Of a stretch of DNA of 42,501 nucleotides, positions 23,285-31,495 are shown piece after piece; the first letter of the stretch is position 1; each line of letters opens with the position of its first letter. This DNA comes from Vibrio owensii CAIM 1854 = LMG 25443 (GTDB taxonomy: Bacteria; Pseudomonadota; Gammaproteobacteria; Enterobacterales; Vibrionaceae). Under the pieces are notes generated by a model. The model saw only the letters and a list, made by a program, of their open reading frames with translations, was not told where the DNA came from and did not search any database. The translations under genes and the position numbers were made by a program. The DNA lies in contig NZ_JPRD01000012.1 in the NCBI RefSeq assembly GCF_000817815.1, positions 1 to 42,501 of the forward strand, in the 5' to 3' direction.

Positions 23285-24499
23285 ATGAGTATTTTCCGAT
23301 TTCCAATTCTTGTTTGGCTTGGAATAGGGATTTTGATTATCTGTCTAGGGATCAGACAATCTTTCGGCATTTTCATGATGCCAATTTCAGACCACTTCCA
23401 AACGGGCCGCGAGTTCTTTAGCTTTGCTATTGCCTTGCAAAACCTGTTGTTTGGTGTGTTCCAACCATTTGTTGGTATGGCGTCAGACCGTTGGGGCGCG
23501 AAGCGTATTATCATTTTAGGTGCCATTTCTTACGCTTTGGGTCTTTACCTGACTTCTATCGCAGTTGAGCCAACCATGATGTATTTGTCGCTGGGTGTTC
23601 TGGTTGGCTTCGGCTTAAGCGCGACCAGTTACGTGATCGTGCTAGGCGCAGTGGCGAAAGTTGTCCCTGCCCAACACGCAGCAAAAGCATTTGGTTTGAC
23701 AACTGCTGCGGGCTCATTCGGCATGTTTGCGATGATCCCCGGCGCACAAGCGTTATTAAGTGACTTTGGTTGGCAAGGTGCGCTTCAGGTGTTTGCCGTG
23801 TTGTGTAGCTTTATGGTGATGTTTGCGTTGTTCATGAGAACAGCAAAACCACAAGCCAACAACGCAGCAAATGCTCAAGAAGATACGCAAACTCTGAAAG
23901 AAGCGTTAAAAGAAGCTTTTGCACACAAAGGTTACTGGCTGATCCACGCCGGTTTCTTCGTATGTGGCTTCCATGTCATGTTTATCGCCACTCATTTACC
24001 AAGTTACTTGGCAGATAAAGATTTACCGGCTTCGACAGCAGCGATGGCACTGGCGTATGTTGGCATCTTCAACATCTTTGGCTCTTACTTCTGGGGTGTG
24101 ATGGCCGATCGCTTTAACAAGCGTCACGTTATGTCTGCCCTGTACTTGATGCGCACGGTGGTGATTGGTGCTTTTGTGACTTTACCTGTCACCGAACACA
24201 CTGCTGCCATTTTTGGCGGTGCTATCGGCTTCTGTTGGTTAGGTACGGTTCCACTGACTTCCGGCTTGGTCCGCCAGATTTTTGGTGCTCGTTACCTTTC
24301 AACCTTGTACGGCTTGGTGTTCTTCACTCACCAAGTAGGCAGCTTCTTGGGGGCTTGGGTTGGTGGTCGCATTTACGATTACTACGGCTCTTACGATCCA
24401 ATCTGGTGGTCAACGGTTGTGCTGGCATTTATCGCGGCTCTTATTCACCTGCCGATCAATGACAAACCGGTGCCACGTTTGAACTTGGCAACCGCGTAA
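23285..24499 (+). CDS. MFS transporter
   Basis: A 404-residue major facilitator with about 12 helices split by a charged loop near residues 192-215 (QANNAANAQEDTQTLKEAL). The helix 2-3 loop has the MFS motif GMASDRWGAKR, with a repeat-half equivalent GVMADRFNKRH. The first helices (GIRQSFGIFMMPISDHF) resemble OFA/monocarboxylate-type or cyanate-permease-like MFS members. The substrate is unknown. AAGAGCAAATT precedes the start. It may be co-transcribed with the His-rich miniprotein and ends in a terminator. Confidence 0.88.
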   Translation: MSIFRFPILVWLGIGILIICLGIRQSFGIFMMPISDHFQTGREFFSFAIALQNLLFGVFQPFVGMASDRWGAKRIIILGAISYALGLYLTSIAVEPTMMYLSLGVLVGFGLSATSYVIVLGAVAKVVPAQHAAKAFGLTTAAGSFGMFAMIPGAQALLSDFGWQGALQVFAVLCSFMVMFALFMRTAKPQANNAANAQEDTQTLKEALKEAFAHKGYWLIHAGFFVCGFHVMFIATHLPSYLADKDLPASTAAMALAYVGIFNIFGSYFWGVMADRFNKRHVMSALYLMRTVVIGAFVTLPVTEHTAAIFGGAIGFCWLGTVPLTSGLVRQIFGARYLSTLYGLVFFTHQVGSFLGAWVGGRIYDYYGSYDPIWWSTVVLAFIAALIHLPINDKPVPRLNLATA

Positions 24500-24505
24500 T
24501 TTAAG

Positions 24506-24537
24506 AAGGCTCTTAACGTTATCGTTGGGAGCCTTTT
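24506..24537 (+). terminator. rho-independent terminator after the MFS gene
   Basis: Stem AAGGCTC-tt-AACG / CGTT-gg-GAGCCTT with a 4-nt loop and TTTT after it. Confidence 0.85.
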
Positions 24538-24692
24538 CTCTTTTCTCCCCACAACACGCTTTCTGTTTTCCCTCAATCGAATAGGCATTCTCATCAATGA
24601 TTGCTTATTTAAGATAAAGTGCGTCCATTCATCCTCTGTTAAGATTAGTGTGACATACTTAACACAACGCTATAAATCAAAAAGGGTTTTAA

Positions 24693-25124
24693 ATGAGAAC
24701 ACTCGGCAACATCATCTGGTTTGTATTCGGTGGCGTATTTATGGGTTTGCTATGGTGGTTCTTCGGACTACTGGCTTTCATCAGCATCATCGGCATTCCA
24801 TGGGGACGCGCTTGTTTCGTGATGGGTAACTTCTCGTTCTTCCCATTCGGCAAAGAAGCGGTTTCACGAGATGAACTGACCAATGAAATGGACATCGGTA
24901 CTAGCCCGCTTGGCGTGATTGGTAACGTGATTTGGTTTGTGTTTGCAGGTATTTGGTTGGCAATCGGTCATATACTTTCTGCCGTAGCATGCTTCGTAAC
25001 CATCATTGGTATTCCGTTCGCACTTCAACACCTGAAACTGGCGGTTATCTCTCTGGCTCCGATAGGTAAAACAGTCGTGACAACAGAAGAAGCGGCAATG
25101 GCTCGCTACAACATCAACCGTTAA
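24693..25124 (+). CDS. yccF: YccF-family inner-membrane protein
   Basis: A 143-residue membrane protein with two copies of the YccF-type motif: IIGIPWGRACFVMGNFSFFPFGKE and TIIGIPFALQHLKLAVISLAPIGK, each preceded by a long hydrophobic segment (GNIIWFVFGGVF and GNVIWFVFAGIW). The internal duplication is clear. Function unknown. AAAGGG upstream of the ATG; preceded by a 155-bp gap after the MFS terminator, so it has its own promoter. Confidence 0.9.
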   Translation: MRTLGNIIWFVFGGVFMGLLWWFFGLLAFISIIGIPWGRACFVMGNFSFFPFGKEAVSRDELTNEMDIGTSPLGVIGNVIWFVFAGIWLAIGHILSAVACFVTIIGIPFALQHLKLAVISLAPIGKTVVTTEEAAMARYNINR

Positions 25125-25132
25125 TTTTGTCG

Positions 25133-25157
25133 CCCTCTGAGCATCCTGCTTAGAGGG
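25133..25157. terminator. hairpin between convergent yccF and a small minus-strand ORF
   Basis: CCCTCTGAGCA (25133-25143) pairs with TGCTTAGAGGG (25147-25157), with one G-T wobble and a 3-nt loop. The T-tract is weak. The stop codon of the minus-strand miniprotein lies within its right arm. Confidence 0.6.
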
Positions 25158-25224
25158 TTATTCCTGTCAAAAGTAAGCCCATAATTGCCACTGCATACTC
25201 AAGAATAATGGATTGAAAGTTCAT
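25150..25224 (-). CDS. candidate 24-residue hydrophobic miniprotein
   Basis: Reads MNFQSIILEYAVAIMGLLLT then GITL and stops. One hydrophobic helix fills most of it, with a single acidic residue. The Shine-Dalgarno sequence is strong (AAGGTG with five bases to the ATG), and the start is 14 bases after the stop of the outer-membrane protein gene on the same strand, so it would be translated from the same mRNA. Miniproteins of this type often bind larger membrane proteins. No homology is claimed; the case rests on initiation signal and composition. Confidence 0.45.
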   Translation of the reverse strand: MNFQSIILEYAVAIMGLLLTGITL

Positions 25225-25237
25225 ACTCCCACCTTAG

Positions 25238-25888
25238 TTAAAAGTTAAAATTAATACCTAGTTCTACGCTGTTCTCTTCACTTATCTTGGTCGAGCCCGG
25301 TGAAACTCGATGCTCACCAAATGTGTACTTCACATAAGGCTCTACCCATTTCGGTTTTAAAGTAATACGCACTTCGTGATTGGTTCGATGACCGCCCTCT
25401 GTGAGTTTTTTATCGTAGTTATAAGAATAACCAAGCCGGATAAAATCAATCGGTGTATAGCTTGCACCAACGGTGTTTTTCCACTCTCTTTCTGTTTTTT
25501 CCAATGATGGGAATGACTTACCGATTGAGCTGGTTCTCCACTCATGAGAGCTGTTGGCGAAAACCATCCAATCATCGCCTAACGCGGTTCCGGTAAACAC
25601 GCCCGCATCATAAACGTCGAACAGATCTGCACGTCCATAGCTCACAAATGCTTCTGTATAGAACTGTCCGAGCATCACGCCATATCCCGTCCCCAATTCT
25701 AAATACCCCGTAGAATCCACTTCAGCAGAAATGTTCCACTCTTCTGTCGCTTGTAAGTACCCTGAAGCTGTCACAATCCATTCATCATCTGTATTGGACA
25801 CGTCTAAACCAAACTCTGGCATTTTATGGTCAGCAGAAAAACACGGCACGGCAAACAGCGCGCAAAGCAGCGTCAGAGATTTATTCAT
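25238..25888 (-). CDS. outer-membrane beta-barrel protein, unknown function
   Basis: A 216-residue protein: signal peptide MNKSLTLLCALFAVPCFSA, then alternating amphipathic beta strands (GYLELGTGYGVMLGQFYTEA, RLGYSYNYDKKL, VEPYVKYTFGEH) and a C-terminal strand ending NFNF, the aromatic end recognised by the BAM machinery. The length suggests 8 to 10 strands. No porin family is recognised. AGGTATTCCA precedes the start. The candidate miniprotein follows in the same transcript. Confidence 0.8.
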   Translation of the reverse strand: MNKSLTLLCALFAVPCFSADHKMPEFGLDVSNTDDEWIVTASGYLQATEEWNISAEVDSTGYLELGTGYGVMLGQFYTEAFVSYGRADLFDVYDAGVFTGTALGDDWMVFANSSHEWRTSSIGKSFPSLEKTEREWKNTVGASYTPIDFIRLGYSYNYDKKLTEGGHRTNHEVRITLKPKWVEPYVKYTFGEHRVSPGSTKISEENSVELGINFNF

Positions 25889-25912
25889 TGGAATACCTAC
25901 CAGAAAGACTCG

Positions 25913-25950
25913 AAAAGAAAAAAGGAGCCACTTAAATCAAGCGGCTCCTT
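25913..25950 (-). terminator. rho-independent terminator of the repeat lipoprotein gene
   Basis: Read on the minus strand, AAGGAGCC...GGCTCCTT with an inner AAG/CTT pairing, followed by a run of T (TTTTTTC). It lies 26 bp after the stop of the lipoprotein gene. Confidence 0.85.
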
Positions 25951-25975
25951 GCTACTTACCCTTATGCGATTTGGT

Positions 25976-26641
25976 TTACGAGCGCTCAACGCGGTCGCGA
26001 ATCGCTCTTTTTATTTCCTGACGTTGCTCTTGTGATAAGGATTGAACCTTTTGTTTCAATTCTGCGCGCTGTTCCGGCGTTAAGCTCTTCGCCGATGCCT
26101 CCATTGCAGGCTCAGGCGTCGCCTCAATAGGGTTTTCAGGCGTGATCTCAATTGGATTCACTGGACCGTCCGCGATTGGATGCTCTGGAATCGGCTCCAT
26201 CGGGTTAGAAGGCGAACCAGCGATAGGATGTTCTGGTGTTGGTTCAATTGGATGAACAGGGTTTAGTTTCGCTTCTTCTACAATAAGGCGACCATCTTCA
26301 ACGCTTAAATGTACGAAGCCATCATCACTAACAAAGATAAGTTCGTTATTACGGACTTCAATGTGACCCACTACTTCGCCTGATGAATCTTTAACAACCT
26401 CGCCATCAGTGTAGTAAAGCTCACCACCGACGTTAAATACGGTGTTTCCTTCTTCGCCACGGATCGCAACTGTCGTAACCTCACCGTTATCACCTTGGAT
26501 AGCCATGCCATCAAAATGCTCGCCATCAAAGGTTTGAACAGAAGCAACACCTACTGGTTCATTTGAGGAATCTGAACCTGATGAAGAACAGCCAGCTAGA
26601 AATGTCGCCGCGATGATTGCACTCAGTAATTTAACTTTCAT
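25976..26641 (-). CDS. lipoprotein with Pro/Glu-rich tandem repeats and LTPEQR tail
   Basis: A 221-residue lipoprotein: lipobox LAGC (Cys18), a Ser-rich linker, and a small beta-rich domain (residues 30-125: DGEHFDGMAIQGDNG, VVGHIEVRNNELIF). Residues 127-180 hold a proline-rich tandem repeat of the type NP(I/M)E-P-(T/I)PEHPIA(G/D). The C-terminal amphipathic helix (LTPEQRAELKQKVQSL, SQEQRQEIKR) is like the LTxxQ helices of Spy/CpxP-type periplasmic proteins, though only in local pattern. Function unknown. The repeat may act as a rigid spacer between the domain and the helix (inference). Confidence 0.75.
   Translation of the reverse strand: MKVKLLSAIIAATFLAGCSSSGSDSSNEPVGVASVQTFDGEHFDGMAIQGDNGEVTTVAIRGEEGNTVFNVGGELYYTDGEVVKDSSGEVVGHIEVRNNELIFVSDDGFVHLSVEDGRLIVEEAKLNPVHPIEPTPEHPIAGSPSNPMEPIPEHPIADGPVNPIEITPENPIEATPEPAMEASAKSLTPEQRAELKQKVQSLSQEQRQEIKRAIRDRVERS
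26102..26263 (-). repeat. coding tandem repeat, Pro/Glu-rich
   Basis: Encodes three to four degenerate units of about 16 residues (EPTPEHPIAGSPSNPM, EPIPEHPIADGPVNPI, EITPENPIEATPE). DNA copies have diverged, so it is an old rather than actively slipping repeat. Confidence 0.7.
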
Positions 26642-26751
26642 GATTTACTCTCTTAATTTGTCGAAACTCAGGGATGCCTCTTGCAAGAAAAGTGGACTCC
26701 CTGCCCGATGAAGAGAAGTATATTGAGCAGTGTTTTATTACTCTAATCGCT

Positions 26752-26780
26752 AAAAAGAAACCCGCACTTAACGGCGGGTT
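26752..26780 (-). terminator. rho-independent terminator of the LysR gene
   Basis: On the minus strand AACCCGCC...GCGGGTT is followed by TCTTTTT; it lies 40 bp after the LysR stop. Confidence 0.8.
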
Positions 26781-26820
26781 ATTAATAAACAAGAGTAGAG
26801 AGCTTGATAACCAAGGGTTA

Positions 26821-27762
26821 TTATTGCTGTTGCGAGCGCTCTAGGTGGTTGGTTATGACATCCGTGATGATGCTACGCAGCCAATGAACCATTTCGTTAC
26901 GGCGATTCTTATGGTGATAGTAAGCGTGCAGGCAAGGCTCAATTACGATACCGTCGAACTCGATATCCAACCTTCTTAATTGAGAGATCTTATCGACATT
27001 GACCGTTTTTGAAGCGGGAAAAACCATGTCTGAGTTTGCTACCACGTCGATGATGGCCGACGGCAATTCAGAGCGAAACGCGATTTTGGGCTCTACGCCT
27101 TTGATTTTCATTATCTTCTCAGAAAACGACACGCTGGAGTTCCAATCGGCCGCAATCACGGTCGCAAACTCCAAATCCCTGCAATCCGAGATTTGTAGTC
27201 GGTCACCGGGAAACGGATGATCTTTTCGCACGTACGCACAGAAGGTGTCTTTGACGATCATTTTCGTCAGTAGCTCTTTTGGAGCGTGGTTGATTTCATA
27301 GTTCACACCAAGCGTAACATCGTCTTTGATGATCTCATCCATGGTAGAGCGAGACCAATTCAGCAAGTGGATCTGAACGTTTGGCGCTGCTTGTCGAATC
27401 GCCTGGCAGATTTCACTGGCGTAAGAACTCAAGATAAAAGGAGCGAGCGCGATCTTGATGGTTCCGTTCATTTCTAAAGGGTTAAATGCTTTAGAACCAT
27501 TGAGCGTGATAGAGATTTCATCCAGTAACGGCGCGAGATTTTCCGCTAAATCGTTCGCATACTCCGTCGCCCTCAACCCGTGATGGGTTTTCACAAACAG
27601 CTCATCTTCAAAATGATCACGCAGCCGCTGCAATGCCTTACTCACGGCGGGTTGAGAAACAAACAAGCGTTCTGCCGCTCGGCGCATATTGCGCTCTTGA
27701 TGCAATATAATGAATGTTCGGAGCAAATTCAGGTCGAGGTTTGAGAAGAGATCTTTGGCCAT
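26821..27762 (-). CDS. LysR-family regulator, LeuO/NodD-like
   Basis: A 313-residue LysR regulator. Winged helix-turn-helix at residues 8-66 (LDLNLLRTFIILHQERNMRR, LFVSQPAVSKALQRLR) and the effector-binding domain after residue 90. The LDLNLLRTF start and DELFVKTHHGLRATE wing resemble the LeuO/NodD/SyrM branch rather than the catabolic LysR branch. The start at 27762 (MAKDLF) is preferred; an in-frame Met at 27801 would add 13 residues that overlap an inverted repeat. The gene stands alone with a terminator behind it and a 663-bp intergenic region before kefF. Targets unknown. Confidence 0.87.
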   Translation of the reverse strand: MAKDLFSNLDLNLLRTFIILHQERNMRRAAERLFVSQPAVSKALQRLRDHFEDELFVKTHHGLRATEYANDLAENLAPLLDEISITLNGSKAFNPLEMNGTIKIALAPFILSSYASEICQAIRQAAPNVQIHLLNWSRSTMDEIIKDDVTLGVNYEINHAPKELLTKMIVKDTFCAYVRKDHPFPGDRLQISDCRDLEFATVIAADWNSSVSFSEKIMKIKGVEPKIAFRSELPSAIIDVVANSDMVFPASKTVNVDKISQLRRLDIEFDGIVIEPCLHAYYHHKNRRNEMVHWLRSIITDVITNHLERSQQQ

Positions 27763-28425
27763 ATTCCACGTCGATAATAACTTGAGGTTATTATTCAGCA
27801 TAAGAACAGATTTGCGTACTTTCCAATCTCAACGCATGAATTCTTTGCGCTCGCTACGCTTCTATGACGGAAAAATAACAATGGCTGCGATCAAGTTGGC
27901 GTTTATAAAATTCGAAATACGCCGTTCCAATGAACACCCTGCTCTCAGTAAACGTTAATCTGCGGCATTCGTCGCTTATCACATTCGTCAAATTTATCAT
28001 TTTACATGGCTTTGAAATAAGTCGTTTTGCTCATCCTAGTATCAGCTCGGACGCAGGCTTCTAGATAACTTTTTTAATACAGGTGTGAGGATATCAAGTG
28101 TTCACTTTTATGCGTTGATTCTCAAAAAATAGAGTAAAAAACCTAGTACATTAAACAAGACAACCCACACCAAATTTGTAAATTGAGAACTTCCGTTAGG
28201 GGTATCCATCTTTCTTTAATAAAGGAGCAACTCAAGCCTTTATTTGGGCAGATAAAAAGCAGTGCCCTGTGATGACTTTCTATATTTCATTGAAAGTGAT
28301 TTTAACTTTCCAATGTTCAATCACTAAAGTAGATAGGATAAGGTTTATGGGTTACAGTTTCTTACAACAATCAAAGTCTTTCATTCTTATACCAAAAATG
28401 GTTTAGACGCATAGCAAGGATTCCT
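27763..28425. other. 663-bp intergenic region between the LysR gene and kefF
   Basis: The longest gene-free stretch. It holds an ATAATAAC (27774-27781) / GTTATTAT (27787-27794) inverted repeat just upstream of the LysR start, which may be an autoregulatory site. It is AT-rich from about 28060 to 28425. A 19-codon reading frame at 28347-28406 has a good Shine-Dalgarno and ends 19 bp before kefF. I see no convincing terminator, RNA gene or larger coding frame. Confidence 0.6.
28347..28406 (+). CDS. possible 19-residue leader peptide upstream of kefF
   Basis: Encodes MGYSFLQQSKSFILIPKMV, preceded by ATAAGG with three bases to the ATG. Its stop is 19 bp before the kefF start, within reach of translational coupling. 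No regulatory hairpin was found, so the call is weak. Confidence 0.2.
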   Translation: MGYSFLQQSKSFILIPKMV

Positions 28426-29043
28426 ATGATAAATAAAAAAGTATTGATTCTCTTTGCGCATCCTTCCCAGCATCGCTCAGAGGTGAATGCTCCCCTTTTT
28501 AAAGCAGCTAATACGATTGAAGGTGTCACTTGTGTCGATCTCTATGCCGAGTACCCGCACTTCAATATCAATATTGACCGAGAACAACAGCGTTTACGTG
28601 ACCACGATGTGGTGATTTTTCAGTTTCCGCTGTACTGGTATTCCACACCAGCCATTCTAAAAGAGTGGCAAGATCTGGTTTTAGAATACGGCTTTGCTTA
28701 TGGATCGGAAGGTACAGAGCTTCATGGCAAAACCATGCTTTGTGTCTTATCCGCAGGTGGTAAAGAAGAGGCCTATAAAGCCGAAGGCTACAACCACTTC
28801 ACCATCCGTGAGCTATTAGCTCCTATCGAGCAAATGTCGGCACTAACTGGGATGAACTACATCGCTCCACTTGCGTTGTTTGGCTCCCGTACAGCCCAAG
28901 AAGAAGATCGAATTCCACAACATGTTGAACGCTACAAAACGCTACTCAATGCGCTCGTCAATGACACACTTGACCTTGAAGCAGCGGCATCGCTCATCAA
29001 ACTCAACAGTGCATTACCACAACTGATTAAGGAAGCATCATGA
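28426..29043 (+). CDS. kefF: KefF/KefG-type flavoprotein, ancillary subunit of the K+/H+ antiporter
   Basis: A 205-residue flavodoxin-like NAD(P)H:quinone oxidoreductase. The N-terminus KVLILFAHPSQHRSEVN and the FQFPLYWYSTPAILKEWQD block are typical of the KefF/KefG/MdaB family. Members bind to glutathione-gated Kef channels and activate them, and may reduce quinones or electrophiles. Its stop overlaps the antiporter gene start by four bases (ATGA), so the two are translationally coupled. AAGGA precedes the ATG. It could equally be called KefG; only the pairing with the antiporter is certain. Confidence 0.85.
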   Translation: MINKKVLILFAHPSQHRSEVNAPLFKAANTIEGVTCVDLYAEYPHFNINIDREQQRLRDHDVVIFQFPLYWYSTPAILKEWQDLVLEYGFAYGSEGTELHGKTMLCVLSAGGKEEAYKAEGYNHFTIRELLAPIEQMSALTGMNYIAPLALFGSRTAQEEDRIPQHVERYKTLLNALVNDTLDLEAAASLIKLNSALPQLIKEAS

Positions 29044-30998
29044 CAGGGATATTCTTACAAGCCTTTGTTTACCTTATTGCCGCTGTCGTCGCCGTTCCTT
29101 TAGCAAAACGTCTAGGCTTAGGCTCGGTATTAGGTTACTTGATTGCGGGTGTGGTCATTGGTCCTATTATCGGCCTTGTAGGTGAAGAAACCACGACAAT
29201 TCAACACTTTGCTGAATTTGGTGTGGTTATGATGCTGTTCCTCGTTGGTTTGGAACTTGAGCCTAAAATGCTGTGGGCAATGCGTAACCGCTTAATGGGC
29301 TTAGGTGGCTTACAAGTTGGTGGTACTGCCGCACTGATCATGGCGATTGCCCTATACTTTGGCCAATCTTGGACCATAGCATTAGCGATCGGTTTGATCT
29401 TCGCGCTTTCTTCCACTGCGATTGTTCTGCAAACCTTTAGCGAGAAAGGACTGACCAAAACAGAAGGTGGCCAGAACGCGTTCTCGGTGTTGCTTTTCCA
29501 AGATATCGCCGTGATTCCAATGTTGGCGTTTATTCCGCTGTTGGCACTGCCAGAGTTGGTAGAACAAGCCCAATCGGCAGCGCAAGCAGCTGCAGAACAT
29601 CATGAAGAACTTAGCCTAGTGGCAGGACTTCCTGGCTGGGCTTACGGGCTCGTGATTACGGCTTCTATTGCTATCGTAGTTGTTGGCGGGCATTTCCTCA
29701 GTCGCCCACTATTCCGCTACGTAGCAAGCTCTGGTCTACGTGAAATCTTTACTGCAACTGCGTTGATGCTGGTGATCGGTATTGCAGCTTTGATGAGCCT
29801 AGTGGGACTGTCTCCGGCTCTAGGTACGTTCTTAGCAGGCGTAGTACTGGCGAACAGTGAGTTCCGCCATGAGTTGGAGTCAAATATCGAACCGTTTAAA
29901 GGCTTGCTGCTTGGCTTGTTCTTTATCACGGTAGGTGCTGGCATCGATTTTTCAGTGCTGTTCAGTGACTTTGGTTTGATCATCGGTTTAACGCTTGGGG
30001 TGATGATTCTGAAAGCAGCGATTCTATTCGCACTTGCGTTCATCTTCCGTATCAAAGGCAGTAACCGTTGGTTGTTTACTTTGAGCTTGGCGCAAGCGGG
30101 TGAATTCGGCTTTGTGCTATTGAGCTTCTCAGTACAAAACCACGTAATCCCATTCGAACTTTCACAAACACTGGCATTGGTTGTTGCGATCTCTATGTTC
30201 CTAACACCAGGCCTATTCATTCTATTTGATAAGGTGATTCTTCCTCGCTTTGAAAGTGAATCGAATGAGCGTGAAAGTGACACGATTGAAGAGCAAGGCA
30301 CCGTCATCATTGCAGGTATTGGTCGCTTTGGTCAGATCGTAAACCGCTTATTGGTATCTAATGGCGTGGAAACGGTTGTACTCGACCACCAAGCAAGCCA
30401 GATTGATAATATGCGCCAGATCGGTACACGCGCTTACTTTGGTGATGCGACTCGACCAGACATGCTACACACGGCAGGTATTGAGCATGCCTCTGCGCTT
30501 GTCGTCGCGATAGATAATCAAGAATCGAGCGTGGAGTTGGTTAAGTACGTAAAACACACCTATCCAAACGTGACTGTGATTGCGCGTGCATTTGACCGCG
30601 GACATGGTTACCTACTACGTCAAGCGGGCGCAGATATCATCGAATCAGAGACTTACCATTCTGCATTGGAAATTGGTGGTCACGCGATGAAAGCCATTGG
30701 TATTCATCCGTTCTTCACTGAGCAACAAAAATCGACTTATCGCCGAGTCGAAGATCGTAAATCCAACATGCTTTATGAAGCATGGGTCGATGACTCAGAG
30801 GGTGAACGTTACGACAACAACTTCCGTCAGCTATTTATTCACCTTGAAGAAAAAATGGCAGAAGAGATGCAAAAAGATCGTCACGACAAACTCTCCCGTT
30901 CTGAACGTGGTTGGACACCGCCACCAAAAGGCTATGCCGACGACTTCAACGAAGAAAACGTTCAAGAGTTACATCCACCGAAAGAAGACGCTCAATAA
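29040..30998 (+). CDS. kefC: CPA2-family glutathione-regulated K+/H+ antiporter (KefB/KefC type)
   Basis: A 652-residue membrane protein. Residues 1 to about 385 form the CPA2 antiporter domain with about 12 helices (AEFGVVMMLFLVGLELEPKML, ALSSTAIVLQ, QDIAVIPMLA, GTFLAGVVLANSEFRHELES). From about 415 there is a TrkA-N/RCK nucleotide-binding domain (IIAGIGRFGQIVNRLL), then a charged tail. In E. coli such systems release K+ and acidify the cytosol when electrophiles form glutathione adducts. It overlaps kefF by four bases and ends in a terminator. KefB cannot be separated from KefC by eye. Confidence 0.9.
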   Translation: MTGIFLQAFVYLIAAVVAVPLAKRLGLGSVLGYLIAGVVIGPIIGLVGEETTTIQHFAEFGVVMMLFLVGLELEPKMLWAMRNRLMGLGGLQVGGTAALIMAIALYFGQSWTIALAIGLIFALSSTAIVLQTFSEKGLTKTEGGQNAFSVLLFQDIAVIPMLAFIPLLALPELVEQAQSAAQAAAEHHEELSLVAGLPGWAYGLVITASIAIVVVGGHFLSRPLFRYVASSGLREIFTATALMLVIGIAALMSLVGLSPALGTFLAGVVLANSEFRHELESNIEPFKGLLLGLFFITVGAGIDFSVLFSDFGLIIGLTLGVMILKAAILFALAFIFRIKGSNRWLFTLSLAQAGEFGFVLLSFSVQNHVIPFELSQTLALVVAISMFLTPGLFILFDKVILPRFESESNERESDTIEEQGTVIIAGIGRFGQIVNRLLVSNGVETVVLDHQASQIDNMRQIGTRAYFGDATRPDMLHTAGIEHASALVVAIDNQESSVELVKYVKHTYPNVTVIARAFDRGHGYLLRQAGADIIESETYHSALEIGGHAMKAIGIHPFFTEQQKSTYRRVEDRKSNMLYEAWVDDSEGERYDNNFRQLFIHLEEKMAEEMQKDRHDKLSRSERGWTPPPKGYADDFNEENVQELHPPKEDAQ

Positions 30999-31003
30999 AC
31001 ACG

Positions 31004-31029
31004 AAAACCTCCCTATGGGAGGTTTTTTA
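31004..31029. terminator. bidirectional terminator after kefC
   Basis: AAAACCTCCC/GGGAGGTTTT with a TAT loop and T-runs on both strands; also serves the convergent small gene. Confidence 0.9.
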
Positions 31030-31049
31030 TTGCCTGCGAAAAAGCGGAG

Positions 31050-31343
31050 TTACATGAGATCGCTCATCAATGTCTCATACTCTTCGTTCGCTTCATCCAC
31101 TAAATGCGACAGTTCTAATGCATCGGTTTTCGCTAGGTTGAACTGCCACGGAACGGTGTCTTCTTTCCCGCAAATACGCGTTTGAGCGCCACTACTTTCA
31201 AAAGAAAGATCATCAAACTCGGTAGTGTGGTGTTCATGAAGCTCGACAATTTCAACTTCCAATTTACCGACGGGATTGACTTCAACATGGGCGTGTAAAT
31301 CTGGGCTATTCGATAAACAATACTCTCGATGAACTGCAATCAT
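31050..31343 (-). CDS. conserved-looking hypothetical small protein
   Basis: A 97-residue acidic cytosolic protein with no signal peptide or membrane segment. It has a beta-rich N-terminal half (LHAHVEVNPVGKLEVEIVELHE) and an acidic C-terminal helix (ELSHLVDEANEEYETLM), with two Cys (REYCLSN and RICGKE). The consensus AAGGAGG seven bases before the ATG makes translation very likely. No family recognised. Confidence 0.75.
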   Translation of the reverse strand: MIAVHREYCLSNSPDLHAHVEVNPVGKLEVEIVELHEHHTTEFDDLSFESSGAQTRICGKEDTVPWQFNLAKTDALELSHLVDEANEEYETLMSDLM

Positions 31344-31495
31344 GGCTGCCTCCTTGGTCTGCCAACTGACAACTCATCAAACAGTGTAGACGAGGCATTT
31401 TGAACGTGGGGTGAAATAATAATGAAGATTGATCCTGAATAAAAATTAATCAATTTTAATTCCAAACCGACTCTGAGTGTTCGCCCCGATAACCG

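Noticed and set aside
27710..27958. 82-codon plus-strand frame over the LysR start
   Set aside because: Mostly antisense to the LysR helix-turn-helix and without an initiation signal.
29717..30310. 197-codon open frame on the minus strand inside kefC
   Set aside because: It is antisense to clear transmembrane and RCK coding, has no ribosome-binding site, and its composition mirrors codon bias of the antiporter gene.
30697..31185. 162-codon plus-strand frame across the kefC end
   Set aside because: It overlaps the kefC tail, the terminator at 31004-31029 and the opposing small gene; low-complexity translation.
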